Of a stretch of 64,000 nucleotides of DNA, positions 16,448 to 25,044 are shown one piece after another (position 1 is the first letter of the stretch; the number at the start of each line of letters is the position of its first letter). A program made the position numbers and the translations under genes. Below the pieces are notes generated by a model. The model was not told the DNA's origin, ran no database searches, and saw only the letters and a list, made by a program, of their open reading frames with translations. This DNA is from Erythrobacter sp. UBA1916. Its GTDB lineage: Bacteria; Pseudomonadota; Alphaproteobacteria; Sphingomonadales; Sphingomonadaceae. The stretch is taken from positions 1-64,000 of the forward strand of contig DDFY01000012.1 in NCBI GenBank assembly GCA_002337385.1, written 5' to 3'.

Positions 16448-18091
16448 ATGGCAGAACCACGCATCCTGCTGGTAATCGGCGGCGGAATTGCCGCTTACAA
16501 AGCGTGCGAACTGGTGCGCCTGATCCGCAAGGGTGGGGGCGATGTCACCTGCGTGCTGACCGAGAGCGGCGCCAAGTTCGTCACCCCGATGGCGCTTGCC
16601 GCGCTTTCCGGCAATCAGGTTCACACCACCTTGTGGGATCTGAAGAACGAGGCCGAGATCGGCCATATCCAGCTCACCCGCGAGGCCGATCTGGTGGTGG
16701 TCTGTCCGGCTACCGCCAACCTGCTGGCCAAGATGGCGCACGGCATTGCCGATGATCTCGCCACCACGCTGATCCTTGCCACCAACAAACCTGTGCTGGC
16801 CGTGCCCGCGATGAACGTGCGCATGTGGCTGCACGAGGCGACCGAACGCAACGTTTACACCCTGCGCGAAAGCGGGGTGCGTGTGATGCAGCCCGATATG
16901 GGCGAGATGGCCTGCGGCGAGTTCGGGCCGGGTCGTCTGCCGGATCCTGAGATGGTCTGGCTTGAAATCGCCGACATGCTTGGCCTCGATCCGGCCGCGG
17001 CCGGGGTCGACTACGAAGACGATGACGGCAACCTCGGCGTCGATCATCCGGGCGGCCTGTCGGGCCTGCTCGCCTCGATCATCCCGCGCTCGCTTCGTGG
17101 CGACGACGGGGAGGAAGGCCTCGAGGACCTCGAAGGCGAACCTTCCGAAGGCCCCGACCTGCCCGAGCCTGACTATTCCGACGCTGGCTCGCTGCTGGCG
17201 AAGAAGGGCATAGCCAAGGCCGCCCCGCCGACCGACCGCGAGGCGATCAACCACGAGGTCAACGCCCGCCAGAGCGCGCCGGAACCCTTCGAGGGTGAAG
17301 ATGCGGCAGCGCCGACGCGTCCGCTCGATCAGCCGGCGGCCAACGCGCTTGATGCGCCGAGCGAACTGTCGCTCGATGGCGTGGTCGACAGCTTCGATCC
17401 GCTGTCAGGCCAACCCAGTTTCGAGGAGCCGGTCGAGCACCGCCCGCTCTATGGCAAGCATGTGCTCATCACCGCCGGGCCGACGCACGAACCGATTGAC
17501 CCGGTGCGCTATCTCGCCAACCGCAGTTCCGGCAAGCAGGGCTATGCCATTGCCGCCGCGGCTGCTGCTGCGGGGGCGCGGGTTACGCTGGTGTCAGGCC
17601 CTGTAAACCTGCGCACCCCGCTCGGGGTCGACCGGATCGATGTCGAGAGCGCGGAAGACATGGCCAAGGCGGTCAAGGCCGCGCTGCCTGCCGATGCCGC
17701 GGTGATGGTGGCAGCGGTGGCCGACTGGCGCCCGCGCGACTATCGCGACGAAAAGCTGAAGAAGCGCTCTTCAGCCCCGCCTGCGCTGATCCTCACCGAG
17801 AACCCCGATATCCTTGCCACGATTGCGGCCAGCCCGCAGCGGCCCGATCTCCTGATCGGCTTTGCGGCCGAGACCGAGAACGTGATCGCGAACGCGCGCA
17901 AGAAGCGTAAGGCGAAGGGAGTCGACTGGATCGTCGCCAATGATGTATCGGGCGATGTCATGGGCGGCGAAGACAATCAGGTGCACCTCATCCTCGAAGG
18001 CAAGGCCGAGGAATGGAAGCCGATGAGCAAACAGGACGTCGCCACCCGCCTTGTCACCAAGATTGCCGAGAAGCTGAACGCCAATGTCTGA
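16448..18091 (+). CDS. coaBC: Bifunctional phosphopantothenoylcysteine decarboxylase/synthetase with long acidic linker
   Basis: Carries out two steps of coenzyme A synthesis. The N-terminal CoaC domain (about 1-180) shows GGGIAAYKA, the active-site His in IGHIQLT, VPAMNVRMW and the catalytic Cys in MACGEFGPGRLPDP. The C-terminal CoaB domain starts near residue 335 with YGKHVLITAGPTHEPID and includes AAVADWRP and DEKLKKRS. Usual CoaBC proteins have about 400 residues. This one has 547 because a Pro/Asp/Glu-rich segment of about 150 residues joins the domains. The dut start overlaps its last eight bases. Confidence 0.94.
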   Translation: MAEPRILLVIGGGIAAYKACELVRLIRKGGGDVTCVLTESGAKFVTPMALAALSGNQVHTTLWDLKNEAEIGHIQLTREADLVVVCPATANLLAKMAHGIADDLATTLILATNKPVLAVPAMNVRMWLHEATERNVYTLRESGVRVMQPDMGEMACGEFGPGRLPDPEMVWLEIADMLGLDPAAAGVDYEDDDGNLGVDHPGGLSGLLASIIPRSLRGDDGEEGLEDLEGEPSEGPDLPEPDYSDAGSLLAKKGIAKAAPPTDREAINHEVNARQSAPEPFEGEDAAAPTRPLDQPAANALDAPSELSLDGVVDSFDPLSGQPSFEEPVEHRPLYGKHVLITAGPTHEPIDPVRYLANRSSGKQGYAIAAAAAAAGARVTLVSGPVNLRTPLGVDRIDVESAEDMAKAVKAALPADAAVMVAAVADWRPRDYRDEKLKKRSSAPPALILTENPDILATIAASPQRPDLLIGFAAETENVIANARKKRKAKGVDWIVANDVSGDVMGGEDNQVHLILEGKAEEWKPMSKQDVATRLVTKIAEKLNANV

Positions 18092-18578
18092 CACTGTTCC
18101 CGTCCGTATCCGCCGTTTGCCGCATGGGCACGGGCTGGACCTGCCACGCTATGCCACGGCAGGCGCAGCGGGGATGGACGTGCTCGCCGCCGAGAACGTG
18201 ATCCTGCGCCCCGGCATGCGCCACGCGGTTGCAACCGGGTTCGCGATGGCGATTCCTGAAGGGTTTGAGATTCAGGTCCGCCCGCGTTCGGGGCTGGCGC
18301 TGAAGCACGGGATCATGGTTCCGAACACGCCGGGCACGGTCGACAGCGACTATCGCGGTGAGGTGAAGGTGATCCTCGTGAACCTGAGCGACGACAACTT
18401 CTCGATCCAGCGCGGCGACCGTATCGCGCAGCTGGTGCTGGCGCCGGTCACGCTGGCGTGGTGGGAAGAGGTGGATGAGCTGGACGAAACCGTGCGCGGC
18501 GAGGGCGGCTTCGGCTCAACCGGTGTTTCGGACAAGCCCCAACCGCCCACCGGCACCGATTACGCCCCGCTGCGCTAG
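18084..18578 (+). CDS. dut: Deoxyuridine 5'-triphosphate nucleotidohydrolase (dUTPase)
   Basis: Hydrolyses dUTP to dUMP, keeping uracil out of DNA and feeding dTMP synthesis. All five motifs of the trimeric family are visible: AGMDVLAA, PRSGLALKHGI, GTVDSDYRGEVKV, RGDRIAQLVLAP and the C-terminal RGEGGFGSTG. The 164 residues are slightly longer than usual because of a Pro-rich tail after the last motif. It is the last gene of the ubiE-coaBC operon, translationally coupled to coaBC. Confidence 0.96.
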   Translation: MSDTVPVRIRRLPHGHGLDLPRYATAGAAGMDVLAAENVILRPGMRHAVATGFAMAIPEGFEIQVRPRSGLALKHGIMVPNTPGTVDSDYRGEVKVILVNLSDDNFSIQRGDRIAQLVLAPVTLAWWEEVDELDETVRGEGGFGSTGVSDKPQPPTGTDYAPLR

Positions 18579-18588
18579 AGCGGGCCGA

Positions 18589-19467
18589 TCAATTGAAGAT
18601 GAAATAGGTATATTGCATTCGGAAGAGGCCGGGCACGGCCTGGCCCAATGCGTTGCGTGCCGGGGCGAAGGGCTGGCCTTGCAGGAGCGGGCCGCACAGA
18701 CCTCGCTGCGCCCGCGTTGAGAGACTGGGATATTGCACGGTGCAATCGCTTGCCGCGCCATTCTCGTCCACCGCGACGCGCATCTGCGCGATCATGGTTA
18801 CATGATTCATCACCGCCGCTTCGGGCATCTTCATCTTGTTGATTATGTTGGCGCGATTTTCCAGCACCGGGGGTTCTGCGACCTGTCCCAGCATATCCTC
18901 ATCATAGCCCCAGCTTTCCGTCAGCGCGGCTTTGCAGTCGTCTAGGTCTGCCATAGGCTCTGCCATGTCACCCAACAGGAGGGTTATCGGTTCCATCTCG
19001 CCGCCGCCGATCCTCAGGACCGACATATCGCTCGGCTGAGGGACCGCCGGCTGACTCGTCTCAAAGCCGCCGAGCACCTCCCATCCGCGGAAATAGCTGA
19101 GCGCCGGATTGGCCCCCAGCAGGTGAAAGCTCACCATGCCTTCCCCGCCGCTGCTGTTGTCGACGACGATGACCTCTTCCGGTGCCCCTTCGACCCCAAA
19201 AGCCACTTCGCGCACGCGGGCCCTGCCCGAATTGCGCGGCAGTGATGCTCCGTTGAGGACGGCCAGTGAATAGCCATCAGGGCCATAGGCATAGAGACTG
19301 AATGCGACCGCGGTATCGCGCCGTAGTCGGCACGATTCGTCGGACCGTTCGACCTGCCACTCACCCGCAGGAGCAAGCGTGCGACCCTCGGCGGTAGCGG
19401 GCGCGGCATTGATGGCCGTCGACACCGCGAGCAATGCGAGGCCAGCCTTCAATCCCATACCGCTCAT
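18589..19467 (-). CDS. Secreted protein with TonB C-terminal-like domain
   Basis: A 292-residue exported protein. Residues 4-27 form a signal peptide (GLKAGLALLAVSTAINAAPATA, split here by its Ala-x-Ala cleavage site). The central part is unrecognised. The last 70 residues (QMRVAVDENGAASDCTVQYPS, in two parts) resemble the TonB C-terminal fold that many sphingomonad periplasmic proteins carry without a transmembrane anchor. ATG 19467 is used; GTG 19470 is one codon earlier and ATG 19458 is also possible. It converges on dut. A periplasmic or envelope role is inferred only. Confidence 0.72.
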   Translation of the reverse strand: MSGMGLKAGLALLAVSTAINAAPATAEGRTLAPAGEWQVERSDESCRLRRDTAVAFSLYAYGPDGYSLAVLNGASLPRNSGRARVREVAFGVEGAPEEVIVVDNSSGGEGMVSFHLLGANPALSYFRGWEVLGGFETSQPAVPQPSDMSVLRIGGGEMEPITLLLGDMAEPMADLDDCKAALTESWGYDEDMLGQVAEPPVLENRANIINKMKMPEAAVMNHVTMIAQMRVAVDENGAASDCTVQYPSLSTRAQRGLCGPLLQGQPFAPARNALGQAVPGLFRMQYTYFIFN

Positions 19468-19489
19468 CACCGGGACAATCCGATCGCCT

Positions 19490-20455
19490 TCACAGCCCGC
19501 GCACCCATTCGAGGAACGGGCCTGACAGGCTCTGATCGACCGAGCCGATTGTGGCGCCTTCGGTGATGTGGTTGTGCCCCTTCAAGAGCAGCATCGTGGG
19601 GCAATTGCCGCTCGCGCCCTCGTCACAGAGCTGCTTCTTCACCGCCTCGGCAAAGCTCGTGAACTGTTCGGGGTCGTGCTCAGCATAGGCGAGCATCAGC
19701 GGCACCTGCACCGCGCCAAGCCGCGCGATTGCGGCATCGGCCGTATGCGCCGCAGTGTCGCTGCCGTAGTAGACATGGTCCTCACCTTCGGTGGCGGTGT
19801 AGTAGGGGGATAGCAGCAGCGCGCCCTTCACGCTGGCGAACTCGGGGCCGTGCAGATCTGCATGCTGGACGTAGTCGGCCACGTGCGAGGCGCCCGCCGA
19901 ATGTCCGAACAACACCACCTGATCGGGATCGCCGCCATAGTCGGCGATGTTGTCACGCACCCACTGGACCACGGCGGCCAGATCGTCGCGCCCGGCGGGC
20001 CATTGGGCTGCCGGAGCGAAGCGATATTCCATGTTCACGCCGACCATGCCGTTGCGCGCGGCAAAGGCGGTCACGTTTTGCGGATAGAACCCGTCGCCCG
20101 CCTTGCTCCCGCCAACGAAGCCGCCGCCGTGGACGAACACCAGCACGGGGCGCGGAGCAATCTTGTCGGCAGAGTTCTCGGTATAGACGTCGAGCCGCTG
20201 GGCGGTGTCGTCACCATAGGCCACGTCGCTGGTGATCGTCACATCGTCATAGGGTGGGGCTTCGACCATGCCCGCGACCACGGCAATGCTGGCCGGGGGA
20301 TCGATAACGGGGCCAATCGCGGCAATCTGCTCAGCCTTGTCGGCGGGGAGGCCGGGCCATTCGGTGGCGTCTTCTTCGGTCATCTCGTCCTCGACAGCTT
20401 CGTTAGCGCAGGCGGCGAGCGACAGGCAGGTGACGGCCAATAGCCAGGTTTTCAT
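19490..20455 (-). CDS. Alpha/beta-hydrolase lipoprotein (esterase)
   Basis: A probable carboxylesterase attached to the envelope. The N-terminus MKTWLLAVTCLSLAACANEA (lipobox LAAC) predicts a lipoprotein, followed by an acidic stretch. The catalytic domain shows the oxyanion-hole HGGG, the nucleophile elbow GHSAG, an acidic residue near HDPEQ and a His in GHNHIT, the pattern of the HSL/BD-FAE-type esterases. ATG 20455 follows GGGGGAGA at close spacing. The frame extends to 20476. The Shine-Dalgarno lies in the stem of a long hairpin (20465-20514). Confidence 0.88.
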   Translation of the reverse strand: MKTWLLAVTCLSLAACANEAVEDEMTEEDATEWPGLPADKAEQIAAIGPVIDPPASIAVVAGMVEAPPYDDVTITSDVAYGDDTAQRLDVYTENSADKIAPRPVLVFVHGGGFVGGSKAGDGFYPQNVTAFAARNGMVGVNMEYRFAPAAQWPAGRDDLAAVVQWVRDNIADYGGDPDQVVLFGHSAGASHVADYVQHADLHGPEFASVKGALLLSPYYTATEGEDHVYYGSDTAAHTADAAIARLGAVQVPLMLAYAEHDPEQFTSFAEAVKKQLCDEGASGNCPTMLLLKGHNHITEGATIGSVDQSLSGPFLEWVRGL

Positions 20456-20464
20456 ATGATTCTC

Positions 20465-20514
20465 CCCCGTAAGCATTCATGTCGGCATGCTTGCCGCAAT
20501 CTGCTTACGAGGGG
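20465..20514 (-). promoter_or_regulatory. Hairpin enclosing the Shine-Dalgarno of the esterase gene
   Basis: On the minus strand CCCUCGUAAGCA pairs with UGCUUACGGGGG through about 12 base pairs, including one G-U. An inner CGGCA/UGCCG stem of five pairs lies in the loop (20483-20496). The G-run belongs to the GGGGGAGA ribosome-binding site, so folding would hide it. It could instead act as a terminator for the upstream DUF4136 gene, though it has no T-run. Confidence 0.5.
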
Positions 20515-20525
20515 AAGCCCCCAGC

Positions 20526-21239
20526 CTAGTCGCGCTTGACCGGCTGGTCCTCTGGCTTGATCGAGATGCGCACCGTTTCGCCCGAGTTGCCGGGGAAGTC
20601 GGTGAACATGGCCTCGACGAGATTGGGCACCAGATACTGGAGCCGGTTCGAGGTCGAAACCGCTTCTGCGTTGCCTTCGAACAGGCGCTCGCCAGTCTGG
20701 GCGTTGTCGATCTTCAGGTCGATGCCGCTGGTATAGACGGTGTAGCTGTCCACCCCGCCATAGCCGGGGCCGCCGAAGAACGGATCGTACCAGCCGTAGC
20801 CCCAGGCACGGCTCGGCACATAGGCCACGCGCGGGCGGCCATCGTAACCGCGATAGAGCACGGGGCGCCGCGAATAGCCGTACCAGCTGTTGTAGAACGG
20901 ATCGCGCGCGAACCCGGTCGAACGGATGCGTTCGCGGCCTTGGTCGACGCCGTAGTCAAACTGGACGAGCAGCGTGGCGTCCTCGGGGCTGGCGGCCTGG
21001 GTGTAGCCCAACTGCGCCATTTCGGCCTCGACATAGTCGGCATAGAGCGCGAACTCGAGACCGCCGGCCATCTCCGGATCTTCGGCGACGACCGCAAAGG
21101 TCTGTCCGTCAGGTGCGGGCAAGCGGCTTTCGAAGCGGCTCACGTCGGCGTTGAACGAGGTTGCGCAGGCGGAAAGCCCCAACGCCAGCAGCGGTGCGGC
21201 GGCGAGCTTTACGAAGCGACGAAGGGATGTGTTTGCCAT
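20526..21239 (-). CDS. DUF4136 family lipoprotein
   Basis: A 237-residue envelope lipoprotein. Residues 1-24 are a signal with lipobox LSAC. The mature part matches the DUF4136 layout: a conserved YADYVEAEMAQLGY segment, ATLLVQFDYGVD, a Tyr/Gly-rich middle (SWYGYSRRP, YGWYDPFFGGPGYGG), then IDLKIDNAQTGERLFEG and a C-terminal strand. The function of the family is unknown. The open frame continues upstream to 21473, but only the ATG at 21239 gives a signal peptide. Confidence 0.87.
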   Translation of the reverse strand: MANTSLRRFVKLAAAPLLALGLSACATSFNADVSRFESRLPAPDGQTFAVVAEDPEMAGGLEFALYADYVEAEMAQLGYTQAASPEDATLLVQFDYGVDQGRERIRSTGFARDPFYNSWYGYSRRPVLYRGYDGRPRVAYVPSRAWGYGWYDPFFGGPGYGGVDSYTVYTSGIDLKIDNAQTGERLFEGNAEAVSTSNRLQYLVPNLVEAMFTDFPGNSGETVRISIKPEDQPVKRD

Positions 21240-21348
21240 GGGTCTCTCACTCCGGCCTGCATCACAGGACCCCACGGGCCACCAGGCAGACCTTGTTTCT
21301 ACGATAGACCGTTGTCTGGCAAGGACGGGCTGAATGAGCCTTGAATGA

Positions 21349-21377
21349 ACGGGCGGCCCAGTTGCCGAGCCGCCCGT
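21349..21377 (-). terminator. Terminator-like hairpin after trpS
   Basis: A perfect nine-base stem, ACGGGCGGC with GCCGCCCGT, and an 11-base loop, 11 bases past the trpS stop. On the minus strand it is followed by TCATTCAAGG, a weak T tract, so termination efficiency is uncertain. Confidence 0.6.
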
Positions 21378-21387
21378 CCTTGATTGC

Positions 21388-22416
21388 CTAGCCGCGCACC
21401 AGCCCCAGCGCCTTGTAGGTGGCGTCGAGCGTGGGAATGCCCAGCTCACGAGCCTGCGCCGCGCCGCGCGCAAGGATCGCGTCGAGCATCTCGCGGTCCT
21501 GCCGCAGTTCGACGAATCGATCGCGCAGAGGGGACAGCTTCTCCACCAGAAGCTCGGCCAGTGCGGGCTTGAACACGCCGAAGCCTTGTCCGCCGAACTG
21601 CGAGAGCACCGCTTCGGGTGTGGTGTCGGCGAGGGCGGAATAGATCGTCACGAGGTTGAGCGCCTCGGGTCGCCCTTCCAGCCCTGCCACTTCGCTCGGC
21701 AGCGGTTCGGGGTCGGTCTTCGCCTTGCGGATCTTCTGCGCCATGGCGTCGGCATCGTCGGCCAGTTCGATCCGGCTCATTTCGGAAGGATCGGACTTGC
21801 TCATCTTCTTCGAGCCATCGCGCAGGCTCATGATGCGCGCGGCGGCAGGCGGGGTGATCGCATCGGGCAGGGTGAAGACCGGCGCGTCTTCGCTGGCGAA
21901 GTCGTTGTTGAACTTCTGCGCGATGTCGCGCGCCAGCTCGAGGTGCTGGCGCTGGTCGTCGCCCACCGGCACGTGGGTCGCCTGATAGAGCAGCACGTCG
22001 GCAGCCTGCAGCACCGGGTAGGTGAACAGCGCGGCGCTGGCGCCCTCGCGGTTCTTGCCCGCCTTGTCCTTCCACTGCGTCATGCGGTTGAGCCAGCCCA
22101 TCCGCGCGGTGCCGTTCAGCAGCCATTGCAGCTCGGCATGGGCGGGCACCTGCGCCTGGTTGAACAGGATCGAGCGCGACGAATCGATGCCGCAGGCGGT
22201 CAGCACTGCGGTCATCTCCAGCGTGGCGGCGTGCAGGGCGGCCGGATCGTGCGGCATGGAGATGGCGTGCAGGTCAGCCAGGAAGAAAAGGCACTGGCCC
22301 TTGTTGCCCTCGCTTGAGGCGAGGTCGTCCTGCATCCGCACCCAGTTGCGGATGGCACCGAGATAGTTGCCGAGGTGAAGCGAGCCGGTGGGCTGGATAC
22401 CGGAAACGATACGCAT
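21388..22416 (-). CDS. trpS: Tryptophanyl-tRNA synthetase
   Basis: Charges tRNA-Trp in the cytoplasm. The class I HIGH-type motif appears as SLHLGNYLGAI near residue 12 (start MRIVSGIQPTG) and the KMSKS motif as KKMSKSDPS near 213. The length of 342 residues is typical. It lies downstream of murJ on the minus strand with a gap of about 200 bases that contains a short ORF with two Trp codons and hairpins. Confidence 0.96.
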   Translation of the reverse strand: MRIVSGIQPTGSLHLGNYLGAIRNWVRMQDDLASSEGNKGQCLFFLADLHAISMPHDPAALHAATLEMTAVLTACGIDSSRSILFNQAQVPAHAELQWLLNGTARMGWLNRMTQWKDKAGKNREGASAALFTYPVLQAADVLLYQATHVPVGDDQRQHLELARDIAQKFNNDFASEDAPVFTLPDAITPPAAARIMSLRDGSKKMSKSDPSEMSRIELADDADAMAQKIRKAKTDPEPLPSEVAGLEGRPEALNLVTIYSALADTTPEAVLSQFGGQGFGVFKPALAELLVEKLSPLRDRFVELRQDREMLDAILARGAAQARELGIPTLDATYKALGLVRG

Positions 22417-22453
22417 GATTTTAGGTCTTTCGATTTAGGAAACTGGCAGGAAG

Positions 22454-22475
22454 ATGGCTCGGCTTGATTCTGCCG
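22454..22475 (-). promoter_or_regulatory. Hairpin in the trpS leader
   Basis: GGCTCGGC and GCCGAGC arms form a seven-base stem around an eight-base loop, between the short Trp-containing ORF and trpS. There is no T-run after it, so it is not a standard terminator. Confidence 0.4.
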
Positions 22476-22486
22476 AGCGTGCAGGA

Positions 22487-22591
22487 TCAGCGCGCAGAAC
22501 GCGCGAAGCTGCAGCCTCGCCAGGCCCAGGCTCCCCGGCCGATGCGGGCCGTGATACAGGTCTGAAGGTTGGTTTCCATGGCGGGCGGCAT
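22487..22591 (-). CDS. Candidate 34-residue leader peptide upstream of trpS
   Basis: An ATG-started short frame in the murJ-trpS gap, ending 71 bases before the trpS start. A second in-frame ATG lies at 22579. The peptide ends RGAWAWRGCSFARSAR, with two Trp codons separated by one Ala codon and many Arg codons. A weak GGAAAA lies upstream. It is followed by two small hairpins. Its position and Trp codons fit a regulatory leader for a Trp-tRNA synthetase gene, but only two Trp codons are present and no classical terminator is seen. It may equally be a chance ORF. Confidence 0.35.
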   Translation of the reverse strand: MPPAMETNLQTCITARIGRGAWAWRGCSFARSAR

Positions 22592-22617
22592 AGCAGGATT
22601 TTCCGGGCAGGAAAGAG

Positions 22618-24201
22618 TCAGCTTGGCGAACGCTTGCCGATCATTTGCATGATGCGTTCCCGGTCGATGGCGCCGACGAGGAAGGCCACCCCGAAATAGA
22701 CAGCTGCTGCGCAGGTGACGAGCACCGCCAGCGCAAACAGCCGTGCGAACAGGCCAGCGGAGTAGTAGCCCGCCAGCAAGTCCTGCGCCCAGAACAGCGC
22801 CGCGCCCATGGCTCCGGCGGCGAGCAGCTGGCGCAGGATGCGGCCCAGCAGCGTCCAGTTGCCGCGATAGTAGTCGCGCTTCACCAGCACCGAGTAGAGA
22901 TAGGCGAGGTTGACCCAGGCCCCGATCGCGCTCGCCAGTGCCACGCCCTGAACGCCCAGCCGGTGCAGAAACATGATGTTGAACGCGACGAAGATCGCGA
23001 GGCTGAAAAAGGCCGCATAGACCGGGGTGCGGGTGTCGGAGCGAGCGTAGAAATTGGGCACCAGCACCTTCACCAGCACATAGGCAGGCAAGCCCAGCAC
23101 CAGCATCGAGAGCACCGCGCCGGTCTCGGCCGCGTCGGCCATGGCGAAGCGGCCACCCTCGAAGATCATCGTGATGAAGGGCACACCGCATACGCCCAGC
23201 GCCACGGTGGCGGGCAGGGTCAGCAGCAGGCCAAGCTCGATCGCATCGGACTGGACGCGCGCCGCACCCTCGCGGTTGTCCGCGCCGATAAAGCGCGAGA
23301 GCGTGGGCAGGATCGCGGTCGACAGGGCAATGCCGATAATGCCGAGCGGTAGCTGGTTGAGGCGGTCGGCATAGTTCATCCAGCTTACCGCGCTGCCTTC
23401 AAGCTGGTTGAGGAAATAGAGCTGGATCAGGGTGTTGATCTGGTAGGCCCCGCCGCCGATTGCCGCGGGCAGGGCGATGATCGCCAGCCGCTTGACCTCG
23501 GGCGTTATGCGCGGGCGAGAAAGCCGCATGCGAAACTTCGCCTTGCGCGCCCAGTACACCAGCCAGGCCAGTTGCAACACGCCCGCCACCGGCACCGCGC
23601 AGGCGATGATATAGCCAAGGTGCTCCACCGGCGCATCGGCCTGCGTCATGGCTTCGGCCCCGAGCAATGCCCCGATTAGCACGATGTTGAGGATGATCGG
23701 GAAGCTCGCCCCGGGCATGAACTTGCTGACCGAATTGAGCATGCCGGTGAGCAGCGTCACCAGGCTGACCAGCAGGATATAGGGGAACATGATCCGCGCG
23801 AAGGCGACCGAATAGGTGAAGTGCGAGGGGTCGATCGGCTTGTCGGAAAGCAGCCAGATCACGCCGGGCATGGCGATCTCGAAGATCGCGGTCAGCGCCA
23901 GCAGCGCGGGCACGAACACCGACAGCACTTCGCTCGAAAACTTGCGCGCGGCATCGAGCCCGCCGCCGTCCTCGCTATCGGCGTGAAGCTTCTTCGAAAA
24001 CATCGGCACGAAGGCGGCCGAGAAGGCCCCTTCGGCGAACAGGCGGCGGAACACGTTAGGGATGATGAACGCCTGAAACCAGGCGTCCGTCACCGCATTG
24101 GCACCCAGCACGCGAGAAAAGATCATCTCGCGTGCCATGCCGGCGATCCGGCTGACCAGGGTCAGCGATCCGATCGTACCGACGTTCTTGAGCAGGCTCA
24201 T
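22618..24201 (-). CDS. murJ: Lipid II flippase MurJ
   Basis: Flips the peptidoglycan precursor lipid II across the inner membrane. The 527-residue protein has about fourteen hydrophobic helices and begins MSLLKNVGTIGSLTLVSRI, followed by the family-typical GMAREMIFSRVLGA, FRRLFAEGAFSAAFVPMF and, further on, NQLPLGIIGIALSTAILPTLS. The open frame continues to 24396, but family resemblance starts at ATG 24201. It lies 40 bases downstream of secB on the same strand. Confidence 0.94.
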   Translation of the reverse strand: MSLLKNVGTIGSLTLVSRIAGMAREMIFSRVLGANAVTDAWFQAFIIPNVFRRLFAEGAFSAAFVPMFSKKLHADSEDGGGLDAARKFSSEVLSVFVPALLALTAIFEIAMPGVIWLLSDKPIDPSHFTYSVAFARIMFPYILLVSLVTLLTGMLNSVSKFMPGASFPIILNIVLIGALLGAEAMTQADAPVEHLGYIIACAVPVAGVLQLAWLVYWARKAKFRMRLSRPRITPEVKRLAIIALPAAIGGGAYQINTLIQLYFLNQLEGSAVSWMNYADRLNQLPLGIIGIALSTAILPTLSRFIGADNREGAARVQSDAIELGLLLTLPATVALGVCGVPFITMIFEGGRFAMADAAETGAVLSMLVLGLPAYVLVKVLVPNFYARSDTRTPVYAAFFSLAIFVAFNIMFLHRLGVQGVALASAIGAWVNLAYLYSVLVKRDYYRGNWTLLGRILRQLLAAGAMGAALFWAQDLLAGYYSAGLFARLFALAVLVTCAAAVYFGVAFLVGAIDRERIMQMIGKRSPS

Positions 24202-24241
24202 GGCCCCCGTGCCCTTCCCGGTGCCTTGTTGGCGGGGAGGA

Positions 24242-24775
24242 TCAGGCCTCGCCGCTCGGTGTGTCGGCAGCCGAAGCCGGAGCCGCAGCGCCTTCCTCAG
24301 CGCGGCGCTGTGCAAGCTGCTGCACGTAAAGGCCGTTGAAGTCGATCGGGTCAAGCAGCAGCGGGGCAAAGCCGGCATCGCGCACGGCATCGGCAATCAC
24401 CCGGCGGGCGAACGGGAATAGGATGCGCGGGGCTTCAGCATAGGTGAAGGCATGGATCTGCTCATCGGGCATGTTGCGCATGCCGATCAGGCCGCAATAG
24501 CTCAGATCGACGATATAGGCGACGCCCTCGGCGGTCTTGCTGGTGGCGGTGATCTTGAGTTCGACCTCTGTGACTTCGTCGCTGACCTTGTTCGCGCCGA
24601 TGTTGAACTGCACGTCCATCTCCGGCTGGCTGCGCCAGTTGAAGCTTTCCGGAGCCTTCGGGTTCTCGACCGAGAGATCCTTCACATATTGCGAAATTAT
24701 GCCGGCGACCGGCTGGTTGTCGGCACCATTGGGGGCGGTGCCAGCGTTGGACAGGACGTTGCCTTCATCGGCCAT
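24242..24775 (-). CDS. secB: Protein-export chaperone SecB
   Basis: A tetrameric chaperone that delivers unfolded precursors to SecA. The core shows QYVKDLSVENP near residue 29, followed by VELKITATSK, EGVAYIVDLSYCGL and the conserved RILFPFARRVIADAVRDAGF with LLLDPIDFNGLYVQ. The 177 residues include a short low-complexity N-terminus and an Ala-rich tail, both common in alphaproteobacterial SecB. It is divergent from timA, a conserved alphaproteobacterial pairing. Confidence 0.95.
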   Translation of the reverse strand: MADEGNVLSNAGTAPNGADNQPVAGIISQYVKDLSVENPKAPESFNWRSQPEMDVQFNIGANKVSDEVTEVELKITATSKTAEGVAYIVDLSYCGLIGMRNMPDEQIHAFTYAEAPRILFPFARRVIADAVRDAGFAPLLLDPIDFNGLYVQQLAQRRAEEGAAAPASAADTPSGEA

Positions 24776-24956
24776 GTTCGGGTCTCTCAAGTTTGCTGCG
24801 AGGGCTGCCCCTGCAAGCTTGCACCGCAGGAGACAGTCCCGGTTGATATGGCGGCTGCGCGTAGCAGCACTGCGGGCGCGCCGCAACGCATCCGGCACCC
24901 GGAAGGTCGAAATGCCCATGCGGCAGGCCGAATTGGGCGCGCAGGCGGTTGTTCAT

Positions 24957-24985
24957 TTGATATTGGGGACTATCTGCTACACAAT
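24957..24985 (+). promoter_or_regulatory. Candidate sigma-70-type promoter of timA
   Basis: TTGATA (24957-24962) and CACAAT (24980-24985) are separated by 17 bases in an A+T-rich patch of the secB-timA gap, about 60 bases before the timA start. The -35 box matches five of six bases and the -10 box four of six. Confidence 0.4.
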
Positions 24986-25044
24986 AGCCAATTAAAGAGA
25001 CGGCAGGCGGAAGTTTCGCCTGCGACCGCTGCGGGACAATTCGT

